Origin: Salegentibacter echinorum
GTDB lineage: Bacteria; Bacteroidota; Bacteroidia; Flavobacteriales; Flavobacteriaceae
DNA length: 64,000 bases
Direction: 5' to 3'
Assembly: GCF_900129445.1 (NCBI RefSeq)
Contig: NZ_FQVT01000002.1
Location: forward strand, 372,001-436,000
In this document: positions 33,979 to 41,073 of the stretch, piece after piece
Layout: each line of letters begins with the position of its first letter
How positions within the stretch are numbered: the first letter of the stretch is position 1
Notes under the pieces: model-generated
The model's input: the letters and a program-made list of their open reading frames with translations, nothing else
Told to the model about the DNA's origin: nothing
Databases searched by the model: none
Program-made: the position numbers and the translations under genes

Positions 33979-34620
33979 ATGGGAAAGATTTCACAAGGCA
34001 TATTAGGAGGAATCTCTGGAAAAGTTGGTAACGTAGTTGGAGCCAGCTGGAAGGGAATTGATTATCTAAGGATAATGCCCTCTAAAGTTGCAAACCCCCG
34101 AACCGTTGGCCAGGTAAACCAAAGAACAAAGTTTACTGCCGTTTTAGAATTTTTACAACCTAATCTTGATTTTCTAAAAAAAGGTTATAAAAACCTTGCT
34201 ATTAAAAAGACTGCCTTTAACGCGGCTATGTCTTATGTGCTTAACAATGCCATTACTGGTAGTGCCCCTAACTTTACTGTAGATTACGCTTTAGCTTTAG
34301 TTAGTAAAGGCACACTGCTTGGCGTTTCAAATGGAGCAATGGATGATTCCACTTCGGGTCAGGTAGATTTTACCTGGGATGATAACTCGGGTGAAGCTAA
34401 TGCCAGTACAACCGATAAAGCAATGGTTTTAGTATATAATCCATCCAAGAAAGAATCGGTTTATATCCTGGAAGGAGCCGATAGGAGTACTGGAGCTGAA
34501 AGCGTTTCAATTCCGGCATCTTTTGCAGGTGATACGATTGAAACTTATTTAGCTTTTATTTCAGAAGATGGAAGTAAAGTTTCAAACAGTGCATACTTAG
34601 GATCTGGTACAGCTTCTTAG
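33979..34620 (+). CDS. DUF6266-family protein
   Basis: A 213-residue protein with the characteristic DUF6266 opening (MGKISQGILGGISGKVGNVV, GIDYLRIMPSKVANPRT, QRTKFTAVLEFLQP) and a C-terminal Ig-like beta domain (VDFTWDDNSG, FISEDGSKVSNSAY). The family is widespread in Bacteroidota, often near mobile elements, and has no established function. No signal peptide is visible. It is followed by a strong terminator shared with the convergent neighbour. Confidence 0.8.
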   Translation: MGKISQGILGGISGKVGNVVGASWKGIDYLRIMPSKVANPRTVGQVNQRTKFTAVLEFLQPNLDFLKKGYKNLAIKKTAFNAAMSYVLNNAITGSAPNFTVDYALALVSKGTLLGVSNGAMDDSTSGQVDFTWDDNSGEANASTTDKAMVLVYNPSKKESVYILEGADRSTGAESVSIPASFAGDTIETYLAFISEDGSKVSNSAYLGSGTAS

Positions 34621-34644
34621 TGCCCCGCACCTTTTTTTGCCCTG

Positions 34645-34673
34645 AAAACCGCCTTCCCCGGGGCGGTTTTTTT
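34645..34673 (+). terminator. Intrinsic terminator after the DUF6266 gene
   Basis: AAACCGCC and GGCGGTTT form a stem with a CCCC/GGGG extension, followed by seven T. It is bounded by A residues on the other side, so it may act in both directions for the two convergent genes. Confidence 0.85.
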
Positions 34674-35274
34674 ATGGCTTTAATTCTCCCTTCAGAAGTT
34701 TTTGTTCAAACGACCAATCATCAATAAACCAGTCTTTTAAATGCAATTCTTTTAAAGTGTCCGCTTTATCTCTTCTAAATTTAAAATATGAATTGAATTT
34801 CCCATTCTTTAAAGCTATAAATATTTTTTGAGTATCTAATTCCAGAGAGTGGTAAATATGATCTACATAGAATTGCCTACAATCCATTTTACCTTTGGTA
34901 AAAGAAATTTCAAAAGATTCTCCAACCCTGGGTATTACGGGTAAATGCTTTACAGAAAACTGGAACCTGCGGTCAAGGTAGGAGAGATGAAATATAACTT
35001 TAGTTTTTTTGAAGTTTAATAGTGGTTCTTCGTGATCTAAAATATATTCATACAAATCTTTAATTAGTTTTCGCAGAGTGTGAGATTTAATTCCTAATTT
35101 ATTTTGAACTTCTAAAAGGCGTGGGTAGGGAATATCTTCATCATAATAAAAGTCCTTTGATAGGATGAACTTTATTAAGGTTTCAAATTCGGGTCTTTCT
35201 TGCGGTACGTTTTTAAGTTGGGGAGCAATAGAGAATAGATCGTAAAGCGCATTTTTAGCTGAAAAAGTTTTCAT
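34672..35274 (-). CDS. Hypothetical protein at the tRNA-proximal end of the element
   Basis: A 200-residue protein. The N-terminal half is helical with a possible helix-turn-helix (YPRLLEVQNKLGIKSHTLRK, about residues 48-67), then a beta-rich half (VIFHLSYLDRRFQFSVKHLP and GKMDCRQFYVDHIYHSLEL). It is transcribed away from the tRNA-Phe gene toward the interior. A regulator of the element is plausible given the DNA-binding-like segment and position beside the right attachment region, but no family is recognised. Confidence 0.55.
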   Translation of the reverse strand: MKTFSAKNALYDLFSIAPQLKNVPQERPEFETLIKFILSKDFYYDEDIPYPRLLEVQNKLGIKSHTLRKLIKDLYEYILDHEEPLLNFKKTKVIFHLSYLDRRFQFSVKHLPVIPRVGESFEISFTKGKMDCRQFYVDHIYHSLELDTQKIFIALKNGKFNSYFKFRRDKADTLKELHLKDWFIDDWSFEQKLLKGELKP

Positions 35275-35305
35275 TTTCCTTTAAAGATAAGAAATAAAAG
35301 AAAAA

Positions 35306-35332
35306 TTTATGTTGCACCCTATGTAACACCCT
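35306..35332 (+). repeat. Right subterminal repeat, probable integrase arm-type site
   Basis: Partner of 13374-13400, in the same orientation and with a single G-to-A difference. It lies about 45 bp inside the right attachment repeat. The paired (G/A)CACCCT units suggest two bound integrase monomers at each end. Confidence 0.65.
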
Positions 35333-35338
35333 GAAATT

Positions 35339-35373
35339 AAAAAAGCCCGAAAACACTAAGTGTATCGGGCTTC
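35339..35373 (-). terminator. Element-borne terminator for tRNA-Phe
   Basis: AGCCCGA and TCGGGCT form a stem with an AT-rich loop, followed on the minus strand by six T. It sits a few bases after the tRNA-Phe 3' end and inside the element, so it serves the tRNA in place of the displaced hairpin at 13204-13233. Confidence 0.82.
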
Positions 35374-35376
35374 TAA

Positions 35377-35390
35377 GGTGGTGCCTCCAG
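35377..35390. repeat. Right attachment site (attR), 14-bp direct repeat
   Basis: GGTGGTGCCTCCAG overlapping the tRNA-Phe 3' end and identical to 13236-13249. It leaves the tRNA gene intact after integration. Confidence 0.88.
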
Positions 35391-35451
35391 GAATCGAACC
35401 AGGGACACAAGGATTTTCAGTCCTTTGCTCTACCAACTGAGCTAAGGCACC
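35379..35451 (-). tRNA. tRNA-Phe (GAA)
   Basis: A 73-nt cloverleaf: acceptor stem GGTGCCT/AGGCACC, D arm GCTC/GAGC, anticodon loop CTGAAAA with GAA, and T arm CCTGG-TTCGATT-CCTGG. The discriminator is A and CCA is not encoded. It is the integration target of the element to its left. A near-consensus promoter lies upstream. Confidence 0.97.
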
Positions 35452-35473
35452 AGTTGCTTGTGATAAGCGGGTG

Positions 35474-35506
35474 CAAATATATATTCATTTTTATAATCTC
35501 ACAAAA
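35474..35506 (-). promoter_or_regulatory. tRNA-Phe promoter
   Basis: On the minus strand, TTTTG, a 20-bp spacer and TATATTTG match the flavobacterial TTTG/TAnnTTTG promoter. The -7 box ends about 22 bp before the mature tRNA 5' end. Confidence 0.75.
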
Positions 35507-35556
35507 GAAATTTTAAAAAAATGCTTTTGTACATTAGCCGGCAGAACGATTTTTAT

Positions 35557-36288
35557 ATGAATTTAATTGTTGATGTAGGTAATTCTTTGGTGAAAATCGC
35601 TGTATTTCAGCGGTATAAACACCTAAAAACCTTTTGGGCGAGTTTAGAGGAATTTCCGAAGAAATTTCAGGAAATAAAAAAAGAATATCCAGAAATAAGG
35701 TTTTCTATCCTGGCTTCGGTAGTAAAAGATACTTTTCACATCGAAAAAGTGCTTAAAAATGAGACCCAGCTTTTTGTCCTCGATGAAAAAATAGATTTGC
35801 CTTTTACCAATAAATACGCAACCCCAAACACTTTGGGGAAAGACAGGATTGCTCTGGTTGCGGCAGGAGCAAAACAGTTTAAAGAAAACAATTTGCTGGT
35901 AATCGACGCGGGAACCTGTATTACTTTCGATTTTAAGAATGATCAAAATGAGTATTTGGGAGGTGCTATTTCCCCGGGTATTGAGATGCGTTTTAAAGCT
36001 TTGCATAATTTTACAGATAATTTACCGTTTGTAGAATTTGTGGGGGAAGCACATTTAATTGGTGATTCTACTCATAGTAGCATCCTCTCTGGAGTAGTAA
36101 ATGGGGTGGTGGCAGAAATTGATGGGCTGGTAGATCGCTACAAGACTGAGAATAAATATTTAACAGTTATTTTAACAGGTGGAAATGCTCAATTTTTGTT
36201 AAAGCGGGTAAAAAATAGCATATTTGCCAACCCTAATTTTCTTTTAGAGGGATTGAACTACATTTTAGAATCTAATAAGACTCAATGA
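35557..36288 (+). CDS. coaX: Type III pantothenate kinase
   Basis: A 243-residue enzyme from the ATG at 35557, which opens the nucleotide-binding motif MNLIVDVGNSLVKIAVF; a longer frame from 35521 adds 12 unlikely residues. The GKDRIALVAA and DAGTCITFDF motifs and SPGIEMRFKAL are those of CoaX, which phosphorylates pantothenate as the first step of coenzyme A synthesis. It overlaps the next gene by 4 bp (ATGA), starting a plus-strand run. Confidence 0.93.
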   Translation: MNLIVDVGNSLVKIAVFQRYKHLKTFWASLEEFPKKFQEIKKEYPEIRFSILASVVKDTFHIEKVLKNETQLFVLDEKIDLPFTNKYATPNTLGKDRIALVAAGAKQFKENNLLVIDAGTCITFDFKNDQNEYLGGAISPGIEMRFKALHNFTDNLPFVEFVGEAHLIGDSTHSSILSGVVNGVVAEIDGLVDRYKTENKYLTVILTGGNAQFLLKRVKNSIFANPNFLLEGLNYILESNKTQ

Positions 36289-37535
36289 TTAAACGATTTA
36301 CAGTAATCGTCGCTGTTTTCTTTACAGTTGTTGCTACTGCGCAGGAGAACGTGGCATCTCCATATTCTTACTACGGGATTGGACTTACCTCATTTAAAGG
36401 AACCGTAGAAAACAGATCTATGGGAGGCTTAAGTGTGTTTTCAGACAGTATTCACGTTAACTTAAGAAACCCCGCAGGATACGGTAGGTTGCGAAGAACA
36501 ACTTATGCGGTTGGCGGTTCTCATACCCGTACCAATTTAGAATCAAATAGCGGTGAAGATAATGCTAAAACCACTTCCTTAGATTACCTGGCTATTGGGG
36601 TTCCCGTGAGTGATAAATTAGCTTTTGGAATTGGGCTTACACCATACACCTCAGTAGGTTATCAAATTCTTGACATTCGGGAAGATGTCGCGAGCCGGCT
36701 GGAAGGTCGTGGCGGGATGAATAAAGTATTTGCTTCTGCAGGTTATCAAATTATCCCGGCTTTAAGTATTGGGGTTGACGCGAATTATAACTTCGGAAAT
36801 CTTCAAAATCGAAGAACCCTGGTGCGGGAAGAGGTGCAATTGGGGACCCGCGATGTAAGTAGGTCTGATCTTAGCGGATTTACCTTTAACTTTGGAGCAG
36901 ATTTTCAGAAAAAATTAAAGAGTGGATTAAAGCTACATGCTGCCGCAAGTTACACGCCAACAACAAATATAGACGCCGAGAATTCAAGAGAATTGGCAAC
37001 TATTGCATTTTCTGCCTTAGGTGAGCGCGTTGTAAAGGAACGGGATGTAGATGTGCCCGAGTCTGAATTAACTTTACCCTCCAGGTATTCCCTGGGTGCA
37101 GGAGTTGGAAGACCTAATAATTGGTTTTTGGGAGCAGAATATACCAGCACAGACAATAATTCTTATCTTGCCGTAAATACGAGTGGAGGACAGAATTCAG
37201 ATTTTGCAAAAGCTTCACAGTATAAAATAGGTGGGTATTTTATTCCACAGTACAATTCTTTAACAAATTACTTTAAACGAATAGTTTACCGGGCTGGATT
37301 CCGGTATGAGGAGACCGGGCTTAACCTTCGGGATGAAGCAGTTAATGAGTTTGGCATTACTTTTGGAGTTGGATTACCAGTAGGACCTGGGTTCTCAAAT
37401 ATAAATCTGGGATTGGAGTATGGACAGCGCGGTACAACTGCTTCCGGATTAATACAGGAGGACTACTTTAGAGTTTCAGTGGGACTTTCTTTAACTGAAG
37501 CAAGAAGATGGTTCGAAAGAAGAAAATTTAATTAA
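36285..37535 (+). CDS. Outer-membrane beta-barrel protein
   Basis: A 416-residue protein with a signal peptide (cleavage after VVATAQ) and many alternating amphipathic strands with aromatic belts, ending in VSVGLSLTEARRWFERRKFN. The N-terminal SPYSYYGIGLTSFKGTVENR and the N-P-A-G-Y-G segment are typical of a FadL-like family of Bacteroidota membrane proteins. Its conserved position between coaX and a TPR gene near lptC suggests a role in envelope biogenesis. Its substrate is unknown. Confidence 0.75.
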   Translation: MIKRFTVIVAVFFTVVATAQENVASPYSYYGIGLTSFKGTVENRSMGGLSVFSDSIHVNLRNPAGYGRLRRTTYAVGGSHTRTNLESNSGEDNAKTTSLDYLAIGVPVSDKLAFGIGLTPYTSVGYQILDIREDVASRLEGRGGMNKVFASAGYQIIPALSIGVDANYNFGNLQNRRTLVREEVQLGTRDVSRSDLSGFTFNFGADFQKKLKSGLKLHAAASYTPTTNIDAENSRELATIAFSALGERVVKERDVDVPESELTLPSRYSLGAGVGRPNNWFLGAEYTSTDNNSYLAVNTSGGQNSDFAKASQYKIGGYFIPQYNSLTNYFKRIVYRAGFRYEETGLNLRDEAVNEFGITFGVGLPVGPGFSNINLGLEYGQRGTTASGLIQEDYFRVSVGLSLTEARRWFERRKFN

Positions 37536-37555
37536 CAACAACAATAAACAAACAA

Positions 37556-38929
37556 ATGAAAGCGAGATTTATAGCATTACTTACAGGAGCCGTTTTAGGT
37601 TCGAGTGTTTTAAGTGCACAGTCTAATGATTGTGCTACCATGGCAGCGTTAGCTTATGATGATGCCAAGGCAAAAAATTATGACGCAGCTTATGAACCCT
37701 TAATGAAGGTTAGAGAGAAATGTCCAGAATATAGTCTTGCTACCTTTCAATATGGAGAACGCGCACTTGAGTACAAAATTGATAATACTGAAGGTGCCGA
37801 AAAAAAGGAGTTTATTAAAGAACTTATAGGGCTTTGGGAAGAGCGTTTAGAATTGTTCCCGGCAAAAACTTCTAAAGGAAAGGTGTATTCTGATATCGCA
37901 CAGTTAAAATTTGATAATAAGATTGGCACTACCGAAGAGCTTTATAATGCTTTTGATAAAGTTTATAAGGAAGACAAGGAAAACTTTACCAGTCCTAAAG
38001 GTCTTTATTCTTATTTCCAATTGATGGTAGATATGCAAGATGCTGGTGACAGGGAATTACAGGATGTTTTTGACAGCTATGATAAAGTGATGGAGAAGAT
38101 TGAAGAGGAGGAGAACAAAGCTGCCGAGAATTTAGCTCCCTTGTTGAAAAAACAGGAGGCCGGAGAAGATCTTACTAAAAAAGAGGAGAAGAAAATAAAA
38201 TATGCTGAGATTAATTTGAATAACTATAACAGCGTAAAAAAGGCTTTAAACGCCAAACTTGGTGCCAGGGCAGATTGTGATAATTTGATCCCACTTTATA
38301 AGAAAGATTTCGAAGCAAAGAAATCAGATGTGAATTGGTTGCAGAATGCTAACGCGAGGTTGTCTGCTAAAGATTGTACTGAAGATCCATTATTCTTTCA
38401 GGTTTCAGAAGCACTTCACCAGTTAGAACCTTCTGCGAAATCTGCGTATTCTTTAGGTCAGTTGGCAGAAGCCGACGGGGATAGAGCTAAAGCTTTAGAC
38501 TATTATAACGAAGCAGCCGAGTTGGAGCAGGATCCTAACGATAGAGCTAGAATTTATTATAGAATTGCTTCTAACTATAAAGATAGAGGAAGTTTTTCTC
38601 AAGCGAGAAATTTCTATAGAAAAGCTTTAAAAGCCAAACCATCCTTAGGTACTGCTTATTTACAAATCGCTAATATGGTTGCTAAAAGTGCTAATAACTG
38701 TGGAGAAGATTCTTTTAGTAAAAGAGCTGTATATTGGTTAGCGGCAGAATATGCTGCCAGAGCTGCAAGGGTAGATCCTTCTATTGCTTCAAATGCAAAT
38801 GAATCTGCTACAGCTTACCGAGGTAGAGCTCCCCAAAAGACTGATGTTTTCCAAAAAGGTAAGAAAGCCGGGGAAGCGATAAAGATTGGATGTTGGATTG
38901 GGGAAACCGTTCGTATCCCACAAATGTAA
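37556..38929 (+). CDS. Exported tetratricopeptide-repeat protein
   Basis: A 457-residue protein with a signal peptide (about residues 1-21, ending SAQ) and TPR-like helical repeats, clearest at about 290-360 (AYSLGQLAEADGDRAKALDYYNE and RIYYRIASNYKDRGSFSQAR, each quoted in part). A charged, coiled-coil-like section lies in the middle (EEEENKAAENLAPLLKKQEA). It probably acts as a scaffold in the periplasm or at the outer membrane. It follows the beta-barrel gene by 20 bp and directly precedes lptC. Confidence 0.85.
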   Translation: MKARFIALLTGAVLGSSVLSAQSNDCATMAALAYDDAKAKNYDAAYEPLMKVREKCPEYSLATFQYGERALEYKIDNTEGAEKKEFIKELIGLWEERLELFPAKTSKGKVYSDIAQLKFDNKIGTTEELYNAFDKVYKEDKENFTSPKGLYSYFQLMVDMQDAGDRELQDVFDSYDKVMEKIEEEENKAAENLAPLLKKQEAGEDLTKKEEKKIKYAEINLNNYNSVKKALNAKLGARADCDNLIPLYKKDFEAKKSDVNWLQNANARLSAKDCTEDPLFFQVSEALHQLEPSAKSAYSLGQLAEADGDRAKALDYYNEAAELEQDPNDRARIYYRIASNYKDRGSFSQARNFYRKALKAKPSLGTAYLQIANMVAKSANNCGEDSFSKRAVYWLAAEYAARAARVDPSIASNANESATAYRGRAPQKTDVFQKGKKAGEAIKIGCWIGETVRIPQM

Positions 38930-38930
38930 T

Positions 38931-39503
38931 ATGAGTTTAACATATAAGGAAATAATAACAAGCATTGTCACGCTAATAGGGGTGACAATGCTTTTTTCAT
39001 GCCAGGGTAAGCTTAGTGAATTAAGAGCATTAGATATAGAAGGTGATGCGCCCCAGGCAATCGCTAAGGGTGTGAATTTAAAATATACCGATTCGGGAAG
39101 GATGGTAGCGAATTTAAAAAGCCCTAAAATGAAAGACTTTACCAATAAGGATTTTCCTTACCGGGAATTTCCCGATGGGCTTGAAGTAGAGTTCTTTGAT
39201 GAGAATAATGAGAAAAGTACGGTAACCGCAGACTATGGCATCGTTTACGAAGATACAAAGTTGATAGACCTGCAGGGTAATGTCGTGATTTTTACAGCCG
39301 ATAGTTTGCGGCTTGAAGCTTCGCAACTCTACTGGGACCAAACTTTAAACTGGGTTTTTACCGATAGGCCCAATAAAATTAAATTTCCTAATGGAGCACT
39401 CAATGAGGGGAAAGGTTTTGATGCTAATCAAAATTTCGGTAATTTTCGCTCTCGTACCAATATTGGAGTTCAAGTCATAGAAGATAAAAAACCAGATGAG
39501 TAA
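38931..39503 (+). CDS. lptC: LptC, LPS export ABC transporter periplasmic protein
   Basis: A 190-residue protein from the ATG at 38931, two bases after the previous stop. It has a signal/lipoprotein-like N terminus (TMLFSC) and a single OstA-like domain: MKDFTNKDFPYREFPDGLEV, STVTADYGIVYEDTKLIDLQ, GNVVIFTADSLRLEAS. LptC bridges the inner-membrane LptBFG exporter to LptA in lipopolysaccharide transport. A longer upstream reading overlaps the TPR gene and is rejected. It overlaps the next small gene by 8 bp. Confidence 0.88.
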   Translation: MSLTYKEIITSIVTLIGVTMLFSCQGKLSELRALDIEGDAPQAIAKGVNLKYTDSGRMVANLKSPKMKDFTNKDFPYREFPDGLEVEFFDENNEKSTVTADYGIVYEDTKLIDLQGNVVIFTADSLRLEASQLYWDQTLNWVFTDRPNKIKFPNGALNEGKGFDANQNFGNFRSRTNIGVQVIEDKKPDE

Positions 39504-39693
39504 ATATTTTAAATACTTCGAATACGCCTATTTATTTTTAGCTGCCTTCTTTCTATTTGAAGCTGTGCGAATATGGAATACAGAGCGTAACCGGGCTTAT
39601 TTATTTCTATTTTTTGTCTTAATTTCAATATTTATGTTTTTCTTCAAAAGGCGCTTTAGGCGTAAAATTGAAGAGCGCAATAAGCCCAAGTAA
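39496..39693 (+). CDS. Small two-helix membrane protein
   Basis: A 65-residue protein with two membrane helices (about 8-25 and 33-50) and a very basic C-terminal tail (KRRFRRKIEERNKPK). It overlaps lptC upstream by 8 bp and the next gene by one base, so it is part of the operon. It is conserved in position in relatives as far as I can judge, but its function is unknown. Confidence 0.8.
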   Translation: MSKYFKYFEYAYLFLAAFFLFEAVRIWNTERNRAYLFLFFVLISIFMFFFKRRFRRKIEERNKPK

Positions 39694-40982
39694 TGGAAAT
39701 TAATATTCTTATTATTGTTCTATCCCTCCTGTTTTCTGCCTTTTTTTCCGGGATGGAAATTGCTTATATTTCTTCTAACAAGATTTATATTGAAATAGAG
39801 AAACGCCAGGACGATTTTCTGGCTACCATCCTTAAGAAACTTACCAAAAAACCGTCTAAGTTTATTGCTACCATGCTGGTGGGAAATAATATTGCATTGG
39901 TAGTTTATGGTTTTTTTATGGGGGATTTACTCATGACCTGGTTGGAAGGTCTTCAACCTGTAGATAGTGCTTTCTTAGAATATTTTATTGTAGATCTTAA
40001 CCTGTTTACCCAAACCGTAATTTCTACGCTGGTAATTTTACTTACTGCCGAATTTCTTCCAAAGGTGTTCTTTCAAATCTATGCGAATTCTATGCTGAAG
40101 TTTTTCGCAATTCCGGCCTATATATTTTATATACTTTTTAGTTTTATTTCCAGTTTTGTGATTTGGGTGTCAGATTTTATTCTGAAGCGATTCTTTAAAA
40201 CCGAAGGTGATGAAGTGCAACTGGCGTTTAGTAAAGTAGAGCTGGGGAACTTTATAAATGAGCAAATGGAAACGGTTGAAGATGATGAAGAAGTAGATTC
40301 TGAAATACAAATCTTTCAAAATGCACTGGAATTTTCCGATATAAAAGCCAGGGAAGTGATGATTCCCAGAACCGAGATTATTGGAGTAAATCAAGATTTA
40401 GCGCCCAAAGACCTGGTACAAACTTTTACTGAAACAGGGCTTTCAAAATTGCTTATCTATAATGAAACCATAGACGATATTATTGGCTATGTACATTCTT
40501 TTGAGCTTTTTAAAAAGCCTGAATCCATAAAATCTATTTTGTTGCCCGTAGTTTTTGTTCCAGAAACGATGTGGGTAAAAGATGTACTAAACAACCTAAC
40601 CAAACGGCATAAAAGTATAGCGGTAGTGATAGACGAATATGGCGGCACTAGTGGGATGATTACTATAGAAGATATTGTAGAAGAACTTTTTGGGGAGATA
40701 GAAGATGAACACGACCCGGTAGTCCTTACCGAAGAAGAGGTAGAAGACGATCACTATAAATTCTCGGCCCGGCTGGAAATAGATTATTTAAATGAAAACT
40801 ACAAGCTCAATATCCCAGACGGGGAGAATTACGAAACTTTAGGTGGTTATATTGTAAACCATACCGAAGAAATTCCGCAGCAAAACGAGGAATTGGAAAT
40901 AGATGATTTTCAATTTAAGATCCTGGAAGTGTCCAATACCAAAATCGAATTAGTTGAATTAAAAATAAAACCTGAAGAATAA
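39693..40982 (+). CDS. CNNM/CBS-domain (HlyC/CorC family) membrane protein
   Basis: A 429-residue protein: DUF21/CNNM transmembrane domain (about 1-170, with FSGMEIAYISSNK and the MLVGNNIALVVYG segment), two CBS domains (about 205-330, starting REVMIPRTEI; SIAVVIDEYGGTSGMITIED), and a C-terminal CorC/HlyC transporter-associated domain. Such proteins are linked to magnesium or other divalent cation export. In gliding flavobacteria a paralogue is called GldE; this could be that or the general homologue. Confidence 0.88.
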   Translation: MEINILIIVLSLLFSAFFSGMEIAYISSNKIYIEIEKRQDDFLATILKKLTKKPSKFIATMLVGNNIALVVYGFFMGDLLMTWLEGLQPVDSAFLEYFIVDLNLFTQTVISTLVILLTAEFLPKVFFQIYANSMLKFFAIPAYIFYILFSFISSFVIWVSDFILKRFFKTEGDEVQLAFSKVELGNFINEQMETVEDDEEVDSEIQIFQNALEFSDIKAREVMIPRTEIIGVNQDLAPKDLVQTFTETGLSKLLIYNETIDDIIGYVHSFELFKKPESIKSILLPVVFVPETMWVKDVLNNLTKRHKSIAVVIDEYGGTSGMITIEDIVEELFGEIEDEHDPVVLTEEEVEDDHYKFSARLEIDYLNENYKLNIPDGENYETLGGYIVNHTEEIPQQNEELEIDDFQFKILEVSNTKIELVELKIKPEE

Positions 40983-41073
40983 CGTCGGGTAGTTAATATT
41001 TTGCTAATTATAAGTTTTATAATTAGCTTAAAAGCACTATTTTCGCCCACTATATTTTGATAAATAATTAAAA

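Larger units (their letters stand above)
13236..35390. mobile_element. 22-kb integrative element in the tRNA-Phe gene
   Basis: Delimited by a 14-bp duplication of the tRNA-Phe 3' end, with a tyrosine integrase gene at the left end reading inward. Inside are RteC-like regulators, excisionase-like proteins, a DUF3987 primase-like protein, a methyltransferase-helicase-nuclease cassette and assorted accessory genes. Nothing resembling a relaxase, coupling protein, type IV secretion gene, capsid or terminase is visible. This fits an integrative mobilizable or satellite-like element that needs a helper, or one that lost its transfer genes. The flanks are ordinary chromosomal genes. Subterminal 27-bp repeats support the boundaries. 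Confidence 0.9.

Noticed and set aside
13236-35390. Prophage
   Set aside because: No terminase, portal, capsid or tail gene is recognisable; a satellite remains possible but is not supported directly.
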